20,289 nucleotides of DNA from Kiloniellaceae bacterium (GTDB lineage: Bacteria > Pseudomonadota > Alphaproteobacteria > Kiloniellales > Kiloniellaceae), in assembly GCA_021776145.1 (NCBI GenBank), contig JAJFGM010000016.1, positions 1-20,289 of the forward strand, given 5' to 3'. How positions within the stretch are numbered: the first letter of the stretch is position 1; each line of letters starts with the position of its first letter. The notes under the pieces are model-generated. The model made no database searches. It had not been told where the DNA came from and worked only from the letters and a program-made list of their open reading frames with translations. Positions 7,222 through 14,226 of the stretch are shown piece by piece. The position numbers were made by a program, and so were the translations under genes.

Positions 7222-8292
7222 CTATTCGCCGTAGGCCGGCGGCAAGGCCAGGCCTTTCTCGGCCATGACCTTGCGCAGGCGGTCGGGATAGTCGGTGATG
7301 ATGCCATCAACGCCGAGTTCGATCAGCGCGGCCATGTCAGCGGGCTCGTTGACGGTCCACACGACGACCTTCAGCCCAAGTCGTTGCGCTTCGGCCAGAT
7401 CGGCGTCGCGCAGGTCACGGTAGTAGGGTGACCAGACGCTGCCGCCAACACTGTCGATCGCCTGCGGCACGGACAGGGTTTCGGCGTCGAGATCAAGACC
7501 GTCGGTCCAGGGCGAGACGCCGGGTTCGCCGCGCTGCAAGTTGTCGAGCCAGGTACGCTCGGCCGTCAAATAAACGCGGGTGACTTCGGGCAGGCGCGCT
7601 TTCATCAGCGACAGGCTGCGCCAGTCGAAGGACTGCACAGCGGTGCGCCCGGCGATGCCGGTTTCTTCGATGATTTCGGCCAGCGCCTCGACGAAGGCCG
7701 CCGGCGCGGCCGTGTCGTTCGCTGCCAGGGGCGAGATCTTGGTTTCGATGTTGTAGCGGATACGGCCACCGGAGCGCGCCTCGGCCAGGGCGACAACTTC
7801 CGCCAGGCTCGGCATCGCGACACCGTCGAGGCCAAGCTGATCGGGAAACCGCTGGGCGACCTTGCCGCCCGGCGCCGCGCGCCCGAGGTCGAAAGTCTTG
7901 ATCTCGGCCAGGCTTAAGTCCTTGAGGGCCGGCGCCGGCGCCTTGAGGAAGGCGCCGTCGGGGCCGCGGGTGCGCGCCGGGTCGAGGTGAGGATCGTGGT
8001 GAACCACCAGGATTCCATCCCTGGTCATCCCGAGATCCATTTCCAAGGTGGTCACGCCGATGGCCAGGGCGGCGGCAAAAGCCGGCAAGCTGTTTTCCGG
8101 ATAGAGACCGCGCGCGCCGCGGTGACCCTGCAGGTCGAAGACGCCGGCGGGATCGGCGGCCAGCCGCGTCGGTCCCGCCTGTAGAAAGACAATGGCCACC
8201 GCGGCCAGGAGCAGCAGAAAGGTGATTCCCAGCAACCCTTTCGAAGTCGCGGACAGGCCGCCACGCGGCGGCTGTGGCGCCGTGCCGGTCAC
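7222..8292 (-). CDS. Membrane-anchored glycerophosphodiester phosphodiesterase
   Basis: This protein should hydrolyse glycerophosphodiesters to glycerol 3-phosphate plus an alcohol, scavenging phospholipid headgroup material. The 356-residue protein has an N-terminal hydrophobic segment at about residues 19-40 (GLLGITFLLLLAAVAIVFLQ), so it is probably inner-membrane anchored with the enzyme on the periplasmic side. The GDPD motifs follow: H57-R58 in QGHRGARGLYPEN with E66, then E84 and D86 in LEMDLGMT, then HHDP at 98-101. The C-terminus has the usual VWTVNEPADMAALIELGVDGIITDYPD. The start is a GTG at 8290-8292 that overlaps the TGA of the upstream PaiB-like gene (GTGA), implying translational coupling. 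No better start is available before the membrane segment. Confidence 0.92.
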   Translation of the reverse strand: MTGTAPQPPRGGLSATSKGLLGITFLLLLAAVAIVFLQAGPTRLAADPAGVFDLQGHRGARGLYPENSLPAFAAALAIGVTTLEMDLGMTRDGILVVHHDPHLDPARTRGPDGAFLKAPAPALKDLSLAEIKTFDLGRAAPGGKVAQRFPDQLGLDGVAMPSLAEVVALAEARSGGRIRYNIETKISPLAANDTAAPAAFVEALAEIIEETGIAGRTAVQSFDWRSLSLMKARLPEVTRVYLTAERTWLDNLQRGEPGVSPWTDGLDLDAETLSVPQAIDSVGGSVWSPYYRDLRDADLAEAQRLGLKVVVWTVNEPADMAALIELGVDGIITDYPDRLRKVMAEKGLALPPAYGE

Positions 8293-8939
8293 GTCACTTC
8301 GCGCGGTGCCAGCGCCCGCATCCAGTCGGCGGTCTCGCGCGCCTGCGCGCCGGCGGTCGCCTCCAGACCGGCGGCGGCGCCGGCGATTTGAGCCGGCGTT
8401 CTATTTTGGTTGAATTTGGCCTTGGCCTCGAGCCGCGCAACGGGGATCTCGAAGGCGACGATACCGCGCATCATGGCATCGACATAGTCCGTGGCCTGGC
8501 TGTCGAGGCGCCAAGGCGGATCGAGGTTCGCCTCCTGGCGTTCGGTCAAGCGCTCCAGCAGAGCCCGCACGTCGCCGGCGCTGTCGAGGATGCGCGGTGT
8601 GCCGTAGGCGTGCACGGCAGCGTAGTTCCAGGTCGGCACCGCCGGCTTTTCGGTGCCGTACCAGGTCGGCGAGATATAGGCGTGCGGACCCTGGAACACG
8701 ACCAGCACGTCCTGGCCCGCCGCCGCCAGTCCGGCGAAGTCGCGCCACTGCCGGTTGGCGCGCGCCATGTGCGCCATCAGGGTGCCATGCGGCCCGCGCT
8801 GCGCATCGTACATGAACGGCAGGTGCGTTGCTTCGATGCGGCCGTCGAGCGCCGTCACCAAAACTGCGAAGTCGAAGCGGTCGATGATGTCGCGCACGCG
8901 CGACGGCTCGGTCAGGGCGAAGTGGTCGGGAACGTGCAT
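8289..8939 (-). CDS. PaiB-like FMN-binding protein
   Basis: This 216-residue protein belongs to the PaiB/FMN-binding split-barrel family, annotated in Bacillus as a negative transcriptional regulator. The N-terminus MHVPDHFALTEPSRVRDII and the stretch FQGPHAYISPTWYGTEKPAVPTWNY are characteristic; the latter carries the conserved Pro-His and Trp residues. The FNQNR block near the C-terminus is also typical. A strong GGAGGTGAG lies directly before the ATG at 8937-8939, so this start is preferred over the open frame extending to 9077. Its stop overlaps the GTG of the phosphodiesterase gene by two bases, so both are likely one operon. Whether it regulates genes or acts as a flavin enzyme is not known from sequence. 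Confidence 0.88.
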   Translation of the reverse strand: MHVPDHFALTEPSRVRDIIDRFDFAVLVTALDGRIEATHLPFMYDAQRGPHGTLMAHMARANRQWRDFAGLAAAGQDVLVVFQGPHAYISPTWYGTEKPAVPTWNYAAVHAYGTPRILDSAGDVRALLERLTERQEANLDPPWRLDSQATDYVDAMMRGIVAFEIPVARLEAKAKFNQNRTPAQIAGAAAGLEATAGAQARETADWMRALAPREVT

Positions 8940-9021
8940 CTCACCTCCGTTGTCGGCCCACGCTCGGCGGCACAAGCTGGGCGGCCCAAGCGCGGCAGTC
9001 GGGGCCCTCGTCAAGCGAAGG

Positions 9022-9043
9022 CTATCCGCAGTGCCTCGGATAG
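9022..9043. repeat. 7-bp inverted repeat in sdhB-paiB gap
   Basis: CTATCCG (9022-9028) pairs with CGGATAG (9037-9043) across 8 bases, within the 182-bp gap between sdhB and the PaiB-like gene. It could be an operator or leader hairpin of the downstream pair. No T-tract follows on the minus strand, so it is not a convincing terminator. Confidence 0.35.
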
Positions 9044-9121
9044 AAAAGTGCCACTTGCGCCGACGGCCACCGGCCACTGTAGTTGACCCGGCGGCTCAGG
9101 CGGCCGTCAGAGGCCCGCGTG

Positions 9122-9901
9122 TCAGCCCTTGCGCTCGATCATCAGCTTCTTGATCTCGGCGATGGCCTTGGCCGGATTGAGGCTCTTGGGGCAGGTCTTG
9201 GTGCAATTCATGATGGTGTGGCAGCGATAGAGACGGAAGGGATCTTCCAGCGCATCGAGACGCTCGCCCGTCGATTCGTCACGGCTGTCGGCAATCCAGC
9301 GATAGGCCTGCAACAAGATGGCCGGGCCGAGATAACGGTCGCCGTTCCACCAATAACTGGGACAGGACGTGGAACAGCAGAAACACAAGATGCACTCCCA
9401 CAGGCCGTCCAGCTTGGCGCGCTCTTGCGGACTCTGCAGGCGCTCGCGCTCGGGCGGCGGAGTGTCCGCCTTCAGCCACGGCTCGATCGCCGTGTACTGC
9501 GCATAGACCTGGGTCAGGTCGGGCACCAGATCCTTGACAACCGGTTGATGCGGCAAGGGGTAGACCTTCACCTCGCCTGCGACTTCGCTGATGTACTTTG
9601 TACAGGCCAGGGTGTTGGTGCCGTCGATGTTCATGGCGCAGGATCCACAGACACCCTCGCGGCAGGACCGACGGAAGGTCAAGGTCGGGTCGACCTCGTT
9701 CTTGATCTTGATCAGGGCGTCGAGAACCATCGGCCCGCAGTTCTCGATGTCGACCTGATAGCTATCGACACGCGGGTTCTGGCCGTCGTCCGGATTCCAA
9801 CGGTAGACCTTGAAGGTCTTGAGGTTCTTGGCTCCCTCTGGCGCGGGGTGGCTGGTGCCTGTCCCGATCTTCGAGTTCGCCGGTAACGCAAATTCTGCCA
9901 T
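9122..9901 (-). CDS. sdhB: Succinate dehydrogenase iron-sulfur subunit
   Basis: SdhB carries electrons from the flavin of SdhA to quinone in respiratory complex II. All expected ligands are visible in the 259 residues. The [2Fe-2S] cysteines are C80, C85, C88 and C100 (SCREGVCGSCAMN...C). The C-terminal clusters use C170, C173, C176 and C180 (CILCFCCSTSC) and C227, C233 and C237 (CHTIMNCTKTCPKS). Length and motif order are normal. AGAAGG lies about eleven bases before the ATG. It is the last gene of sdhCDAB and follows sdhA by 56 bp, a gap that includes part of a 17-bp duplication. Confidence 0.97.
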   Translation of the reverse strand: MAEFALPANSKIGTGTSHPAPEGAKNLKTFKVYRWNPDDGQNPRVDSYQVDIENCGPMVLDALIKIKNEVDPTLTFRRSCREGVCGSCAMNIDGTNTLACTKYISEVAGEVKVYPLPHQPVVKDLVPDLTQVYAQYTAIEPWLKADTPPPERERLQSPQERAKLDGLWECILCFCCSTSCPSYWWNGDRYLGPAILLQAYRWIADSRDESTGERLDALEDPFRLYRCHTIMNCTKTCPKSLNPAKAIAEIKKLMIERKG

Positions 9902-9926
9902 GCAGATTGCCCTTCTGGTGCTAGTC

Positions 9927-9960
9927 CAACACTTGGCCGATCACAACACTTGGCCGATCA
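9927..9960. repeat. Perfect 17-bp tandem duplication at the sdhA stop codon
   Basis: CAACACTTGGCCGATCA is present at 9927-9943 and again, immediately adjacent, at 9944-9960. The sdhA TGA (minus strand, 9958-9960) lies in one copy; the second copy repeats it 17 bp downstream in a different frame. The duplication enlarges the sdhA-sdhB spacer. Confidence 0.95.
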
Positions 9961-11790
9961 ATAGACCCGGGCCTTGGGTGGGAATGTCTGCACTTCGTTG
10001 GTCAAGGTATTGAGGTGGACCGGACGGTAGTCGAAACTCACCGCGCCAGCCTCGTCGCAGTAGGCCAAGGTGTGCTTCATCCAGTTTTCGTCGTCACGAT
10101 CGGGAAAATCCTCGCGCGCGTGGGCGCCGCGGCTTTCCTCGCGGTTTGCCGCCGACGACATGGTGACACGCGACTGGTACAGCAGATTGTCGAGCTCCAG
10201 CGCTTCGACCAGGTCGGAGTTCCAGACCATCGAACGATCCGTAACGCCGAGGTCGCCGCGCTTGCTCCAGATCTCGCCCAACTCCGCGACACCTTGATCC
10301 AGCACTTCGCCGGTGCGGAACACCGCCGCATGGCCCTGCATGCTGCGCTGCATCTCCAGGCGCAATTCGGCTGTCGGAATCGGGCCGTCGGCGTGGCGCG
10401 TCCTGTCGAGCCGGTCCAGCGCCGGCTCGTCGGCATCGCTCGGCAGCGGCGCCTGGCTGGCGCCGGGCACCAGGATTTCGGCGCAACGCTTGGCGGCCGA
10501 GCGACCGAAGACCACGAGATCGAGCAGCGAATTGGAGCCCAACCGGTTGGCGCCATGCACCGAAACACAGGCGGCCTCGCCGATGGCCATGAGGCCGGGA
10601 ACCACACTATCGGGGTTGCCGTCCTTGACGTGTACCACCTCGCCGCTGAACAGCGCCGGAATGCCGCCCATGTTGTAGTGACAGGTCGGCAGCACCGGGA
10701 TCGGTTCCTTGGTGACGTCGACACCGGCGAAGATACGCGCCGATTCGGCGATGCCCGGCAGACGCTCGTTGATCAGATTTGGATCCAGGTGCTCGATGTG
10801 CAGGTGAATGTGGTCGTTGCTGGCGCCGACGCCGCGGCCCTCGCGGACCTCCATGGTCATCGAGCGCGAGACGACGTCGCGACTCGCCAGATCCTTGGCC
10901 GAGGGCGCATAGCGCTCCATGAAACGCTCGCCCTCGGAGTTCGTCAGGTAGCCGCCCTCGCCGCGTACGCCCTCGGTGATCAGACAGCCGGCGCCGTAGA
11001 TACCGGTGGGATGGAACTGCACGAACTCCATGTCCTGCAGCGGCAGGCCGGCACGCAGCACCATGGCGTTGCCGTCGCCGGTCTGGGTGTGGGCGCCGGT
11101 GCAGGAGAAATAGCTGCGGCCATAGCCGCCCGTCGCCATGATCACCATCTGCGCGCGGAAACGGTGCAGCACGCCGTCGTCGAGATTCCAGGCGATGACG
11201 CCGCGGCACATGCCGTCTTCCATCATCAAGTCGATGGTGAAGTACTCGATGAAGAACTCGGCATGCCGGCGCAGGCTCTGTTGATAGAGCGTGTGCAGCA
11301 TGGCGTGGCCGGTGCGGTCGGCGGCGGCACAAGTGCGTTGGGCGATGCCCTCGCCAAAGCGCGTGGTCATGCCGCCAAAGGGTCGTTGGTAAATCTTGCC
11401 GTCCTCGGTACGGCTGAAGGGCATGCCGTAATGCTCGAGTTCGAGGATCGCCGGCGCCGCCTCGCGCACCATGTACTCGATGGCGTCCTGGTCGCCCAGC
11501 CAGTCCGAACCCTTGACGGTGTCGTACATGTGCCAGCGCCAGTCGTCCTCGCCCATGTTGCCGAGCGAAGCAGAAACCCCGCCTTGAGCCGCGACGGTAT
11601 GGCTGCGAGTCGGGAATACCTTGCTGATGCAGGCCGTCTTCAATCCGGCTTCGGCCAGTCCCAGGGTCGCCCGCAATCCGGCCCCACCGGCCCCGACCAC
11701 CACCACGTCATAGGTGTGATCGACAATCTCATAGGCCTTGGTGGCGGACGCCGCGCCGTTTCCGGCCGCGGTTTGCGACGCGTTGCTCAT
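9958..11790 (-). CDS. sdhA: Succinate dehydrogenase flavoprotein subunit
   Basis: SdhA oxidises succinate to fumarate using covalently bound FAD at the cytoplasmic face of complex II. The 610-residue protein has the FAD-binding motif GAGGAG at residues 33-38, the histidine of SHTVAAQGG (H64) that carries the 8-alpha-linked flavin, the substrate-binding FVQFHPTGIYGAGCLITEG, and the C-terminal HGANRLGSNSLLDLVVFGR block. Length is normal. The ATG follows the sdhD stop by three bases, and AAGGGAT at the end of sdhD serves as ribosome binding site, so the two are translationally linked. Confidence 0.98.
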   Translation of the reverse strand: MSNASQTAAGNGAASATKAYEIVDHTYDVVVVGAGGAGLRATLGLAEAGLKTACISKVFPTRSHTVAAQGGVSASLGNMGEDDWRWHMYDTVKGSDWLGDQDAIEYMVREAAPAILELEHYGMPFSRTEDGKIYQRPFGGMTTRFGEGIAQRTCAAADRTGHAMLHTLYQQSLRRHAEFFIEYFTIDLMMEDGMCRGVIAWNLDDGVLHRFRAQMVIMATGGYGRSYFSCTGAHTQTGDGNAMVLRAGLPLQDMEFVQFHPTGIYGAGCLITEGVRGEGGYLTNSEGERFMERYAPSAKDLASRDVVSRSMTMEVREGRGVGASNDHIHLHIEHLDPNLINERLPGIAESARIFAGVDVTKEPIPVLPTCHYNMGGIPALFSGEVVHVKDGNPDSVVPGLMAIGEAACVSVHGANRLGSNSLLDLVVFGRSAAKRCAEILVPGASQAPLPSDADEPALDRLDRTRHADGPIPTAELRLEMQRSMQGHAAVFRTGEVLDQGVAELGEIWSKRGDLGVTDRSMVWNSDLVEALELDNLLYQSRVTMSSAANREESRGAHAREDFPDRDDENWMKHTLAYCDEAGAVSFDYRPVHLNTLTNEVQTFPPKARVY

Positions 11791-11793
11791 GGA

Positions 11794-12174
11794 TTATCCC
11801 TTGAAGAGAATCAGCAAGACGGAAAGGGTGCCGGCGAGGCACAGCAGGATCGAAGCGGCGGCGACAACCAGCAGCAGCGCCAGTTTCATCGCTTCGCCGT
11901 GCACGTAGTCCTCGATCACCACCTGCAGACCGAGATAGGCGTGATAGAAGGTTGCAACGATCAGCAGCAGCAACAGACTGGCAACGACGGGGGATGCCAC
12001 CCAGGCACGCACTGTATAGAAGTCGGCGCCGGCCATGGCCGCCAGCGAGGCGGCGAACCAAAGAGTCAAGGGGATCAGCGCAAGCGCGGTCAGGCGCTGC
12101 GACCACCAATGTGCCGTGCCATCCTTGGCCGAACCCAAGTGGCGCACGCGGGCGAGGGGGGAGCGCAGGCTCAT
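11794..12174 (-). CDS. sdhD: Succinate dehydrogenase membrane anchor subunit
   Basis: SdhD is one of the two cytochrome b556-type membrane subunits that anchor complex II and form its quinone and heme sites. The 126-residue protein has three hydrophobic segments, at about 27-49, 62-84 and 98-122. FYHAYLGLQVVIEDYVH at residues 76-92 contains the expected heme-ligand histidine (H78) and the conserved D-Y pair (D89, Y90). Its ATG overlaps the sdhC stop as ATGA, which implies translational coupling. Confidence 0.95.
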   Translation of the reverse strand: MSLRSPLARVRHLGSAKDGTAHWWSQRLTALALIPLTLWFAASLAAMAGADFYTVRAWVASPVVASLLLLLIVATFYHAYLGLQVVIEDYVHGEAMKLALLLVVAAASILLCLAGTLSVLLILFKG

Positions 12175-12569
12175 GCCGCACCTGCCATCATGACGTAGCC
12201 GAGGATCCAGGCCGCCAGTGTCAGCCCCGCCGAGGCGGCAACCACCATGATCCCGGAACGCTGCACGGTCGGCAGTTCGAAACCGAGGCCGACATCCCAG
12301 AACAGATGCCGGATGCCGTTACAGAGATGATAGAAGAGGGCGAAGGTCCAGCCGAAAAGCAGCAAACGGCCGATGAACGAACCAATGAGCGACCGTGCCG
12401 TTTCGAAGGCGCCAGCGCCCGATGCCGCGGCGACCAGCCAATAGACCAGCAGCAAGGTGCCGAAGGCAAGCGCCACCCCGGTCAGGCGATGCAGGATCGA
12501 CAGCATCGATGTCAGTTGCGGCTTGTAAATCTGTAGGTGTGGAGATAGGGGCCTGCTGTGGCTTGTCAT
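12171..12569 (-). CDS. sdhC: Succinate dehydrogenase cytochrome b556 subunit
   Basis: SdhC is the second membrane anchor of complex II. The 132-residue protein begins RPLSPHLQIYKPQLTSMLSI at residues 6-25, the conserved pre-helix segment, followed by HRLTG (H27, R28), part of the quinone-site signature. FYHLCNGIRHLFWD at 79-92 holds the heme-ligand histidine (H81). Three membrane segments are visible at about 29-50, 63-85 and 106-128. A GGGAAGG ribosome binding site lies about seven bases before the ATG. It is the first gene of the operon. Confidence 0.96.
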   Translation of the reverse strand: MTSHSRPLSPHLQIYKPQLTSMLSILHRLTGVALAFGTLLLVYWLVAAASGAGAFETARSLIGSFIGRLLLFGWTFALFYHLCNGIRHLFWDVGLGFELPTVQRSGIMVVAASAGLTLAAWILGYVMMAGAA

Positions 12570-12623
12570 GAATCGCCTTCCCGACGCGAGGGAGGGACAG
12601 AGGAGGAAAGGAATCCCACCCGC

Positions 12624-12642
12624 CGGCTCAAGAAACGAGCCG
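12624..12642 (-). promoter_or_regulatory. Hairpin in presumed sdh leader
   Basis: CGGCTC (12624-12629) pairs with GAGCCG (12637-12642) across a 7-base loop. It lies just downstream of the proposed sdh -10 and would sit at the extreme 5' end of the sdh mRNA, where it could stabilise the transcript, or it may be an operator. Role not proven. Confidence 0.35.
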
Positions 12643-12647
12643 AATCT

Positions 12648-12676
12648 GGTTTAGACTGCTGGAATCTCCTAGTCAA
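12648..12676 (-). promoter_or_regulatory. Candidate sdhCDAB promoter
   Basis: On the minus strand TTGACT (12671-12676) is followed after 17 bp by TAAACC (12648-12653). The -35 matches the consensus at five of six positions; the -10 is weak, as is common in alphaproteobacteria. It lies about 80 bp upstream of the sdhC ATG. Confidence 0.35.
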
Positions 12677-12755
12677 CAAATCCCTCTTTGCATGTTTTTA
12701 CGACTCAGACGTCGCCTTAGTTCACGTGCCTTGGCCGTGGTTAATATGTGCAAGA

Positions 12756-12775
12756 TTGTTGCTGCGGTGCAACAA
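12756..12775. promoter_or_regulatory. Operator-like dyad TTGTTGC-N6-GCAACAA
   Basis: A perfect 7-bp inverted repeat with a 6-bp spacer lies about 80-100 bp upstream of the proposed sdh -35. Its geometry is typical of a helix-turn-helix dimer site. The regulator is not identifiable from sequence. Confidence 0.35.
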
Positions 12776-12860
12776 AAATATGACCCGATTGCGCCCCTCC
12801 CGGCAGAACACACCATATTTTGTGGCATTAACGTCGGTCGAGACAATGAAAGCCGTTCTT

Positions 12861-12921
12861 TGTGGATAAGTTTGTGGAAAAACTGGTGGCCAATTGTGCA
12901 GTCTTAACCATTTTATACACA
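12861..12921. promoter_or_regulatory. DnaA-box cluster beside an AT-rich tract (candidate replication origin or DnaA-regulated site)
   Basis: TGTGGATAA at 12861-12869 is the exact complement of the DnaA box TTATCCACA. TGTGGAAAA at 12873-12881 is one base off. TTATACACA at 12913-12921 matches the TTATNCACA consensus on the other strand. The following 50-60 bp (to about 12970) is roughly 70% A+T by eye, in an otherwise GC-rich window, like a DNA unwinding element. The neighbours (sdh, CoA-ester genes) are not the hemE/parAB/gidA genes usually near alphaproteobacterial origins, so the origin reading is uncertain. A DnaA-controlled promoter is the alternative. Confidence 0.45.
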
Positions 12922-12984
12922 GAAATATTCGGAATTACTTTGATTTCATCTTGTTTCTATTCTGATTTCCAGCGAGCATGTTCT

Positions 12985-14025
12985 TGCACGCGAAAGCGCC
13001 GGTCTCCGGTTCTCGCGTTCCACACGGCGGCTTCGGCGGCCGGGTGCCGGTCTCGACGGATTGCGAATCTCGGTTCGTATTTCTGTCGTGCTCCATCCCA
13101 GGGGCTTTCGGGCTCCAGGGGTCTCTTCCCAAACCGTCTTCGGATGGCGCGGGTTTGCCGAGGGGTTTTCGGACCCCGACAGCATCGAGACTCCGCAGCG
13201 AACCCTAACGGGTTCGGGCTTGCAGGGTCGGGTTGTCTTCGGACGCTTGATCAGCCGGTCGACAGGTCTTCGGACTTGTTCGGGAGGCGGGCGAAGGGCA
13301 GTTGGCTTTCGGGTCTTCGGTCCTTGGAGCGGTCGCAAAGATCGGGGCTTCGGCCTCAATCGGCGCGAAACGGCGAATAACAGGTGGCTGGAGGGTCGTG
13401 GGGGCTCTTGGAGAGATAACCTCTCTTTGGGAAACACCATGATCCGGCGCCGATGGCCCGAGTTGCCCTGCAGGTCTTGGCCGTCGGTTCGAAAGTCTTG
13501 GTAGGCCCCCGCGCCTCCAATCTTTCGGGAAGATCGAGAATTTCACCTTCGGGTGGAGAGCTCGGTTGACCGGGCGGGCGATGTTTCTTCGGATGCATCG
13601 CCGGGTTCGAAGGCAGCGAATTCTCTCACGAGTTTTTGGTGCCGCGTTATCAAGAGCCTTTCGGGGATCTTGGCGACATTCGGATCTCGGAACGCGGTTT
13701 TTCGGAACCCGTTACTGTTCGGATCGGCAAAGGAACGTCGGAAACCGGGTTCGCCCGGCTCTTGAGGGACCAGCGCGGAACCGGAAGGGTTGGTTGAGGG
13801 TTTGCCGCTGACGATCGAACGGGTTCGTGAGCCTTTCGGGGCTCACCGTTCCTTCCGCTGCCGCCGCTGGTCTCGCCAGGTCCAGCGACGGCGCGGGGAA
13901 CGTAAAAACCCCGCCGCCTCGAGTGTTCGAGCCGGAAACGGCTCCTGAGGCGTCGGGGTGTGCTCTGATCCGGGGCACGGCGCAGTGAGGTCTGACCTCT
14001 CTGCACCCGGCGCCTCATTCTTTAT
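12985..14025 (+). ncRNA. Candidate large structured noncoding RNA, rich in UUCG-capped hairpins
   Basis: No frame here on either strand looks protein-like. Read as plus-strand RNA, the region folds locally into many hairpins. UUCG-capped examples, by outer coordinates, are 13025-13042, 13101-13116, 13134-13147, 13162-13177, 13261-13280 (8 bp), 13344-13357, 13542-13557, 13577-13602, 13651-13672, 13691-13713, 13745-13758 and 13827-13846. Others have different loops: 12988-13018, 13199-13216 (7 bp, UAAC), 13411-13425, 13520-13534, 13890-13918 and 13929-13944 (GAAA loop). Several stems rely on G-U pairs, which would be A-C mismatches on the minus strand, and the UUCG loops themselves would be CGAA there, so the plus strand is the likely transcript. 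AT-rich DNA lies at the 5' side; a long helix and U-rich tract lie at the 3' side. It matches no RNA family I recognise (not RNase P, tmRNA, SRP or 6S). Both ends are approximate. Confidence 0.45.
13946..14025 (+). terminator. Branched helix plus U-rich tract at the 3' end of the candidate ncRNA
   Basis: Bases 13946-13960 pair with 14004-14017 to form a nearly continuous helix (TGAGGCG with CGCCTCA, then GGGTG with CACCC, joined by a C-G and a U-G pair with one bulged G). It encloses two smaller hairpins, including 13982-14004 (GCAG, GAGGT with ACCTC, CTGC). ATTCTTTATC follows directly. The U-G pair works only in plus-strand RNA. This could be both the end of the RNA and its terminator. Confidence 0.45.
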
Positions 14026-14226
14026 CAGCCCGATTTGCGTATTTCAACTAAATTTTGTGCCTTCGGCCAAAAATAATCTATATGTGGGGTGTCTGTCAGC
14101 ACTCTTGCCATTGCGCCGGAACCACGAACCCGGAACCGCGAACCCGGAACTGCGAACAGGGCAAAATCGCTTGATCCAGAGTCACTTACGGGTGGCTCCG
14201 CGGTGATCCGACCGGTGCCAATCAAA
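14026..14226. other. Short gap between the ncRNA candidate and the hydratase gene
   Basis: No gene was found. The left part (14036-14095) is AT-rich. The middle holds a 14-bp triple repeat (14116-14157). No convincing terminator for the minus-strand hydratase gene was recognised. Confidence 0.5.
14116..14157. repeat. Three 14-bp tandem repeats
   Basis: CCGGAACCACGAAC (14116-14129), CCGGAACCGCGAAC (14130-14143) and CCGGAACTGCGAAC (14144-14157) are adjacent copies differing at one or two positions. They lie downstream of the hydratase gene. The 14-bp period is not a multiple of three, in keeping with noncoding DNA. Confidence 0.95.

Noticed and set aside
10015..12198. 727-codon open frame on the plus strand opposite sdhA, sdhD and the end of sdhC.
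   Set aside because: It is antisense to clearly conserved genes and its composition (Gly/His/Gln/Val/Ala-rich, no domain) is typical of the shadow frame of GC-rich coding DNA.
12946..13440. 164-codon minus-strand open frame, Pro/Arg-rich, in the gene-free region.
   Set aside because: Low-complexity translation of the hairpin array; no start signal and no family resemblance. The structured-RNA explanation fits better.
13061..13504. 147-codon plus-strand open frame in the hairpin array.
   Set aside because: Codon use and composition (many Arg, Gly, Trp, Ser) look random, and stems cross it regardless of codon phase.
12985..14025. Known housekeeping RNAs (tmRNA, RNase P, SRP, 6S) or a group II intron as explanation for the hairpins.
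   Set aside because: None of their conserved sequence blocks was seen, there is no intron-encoded protein, and the length and dense UUCG loops do not fit.
14060..14075. Terminator for the hydratase gene (GCC-TTC-GGC with nearby A-run).
   Set aside because: The stem is three base pairs, and the A/T tract is on the wrong side for the minus-strand gene.
14116..14157. CRISPR array.
   Set aside because: Units are only 14 bp and directly adjacent, with no spacers and no cas genes nearby.
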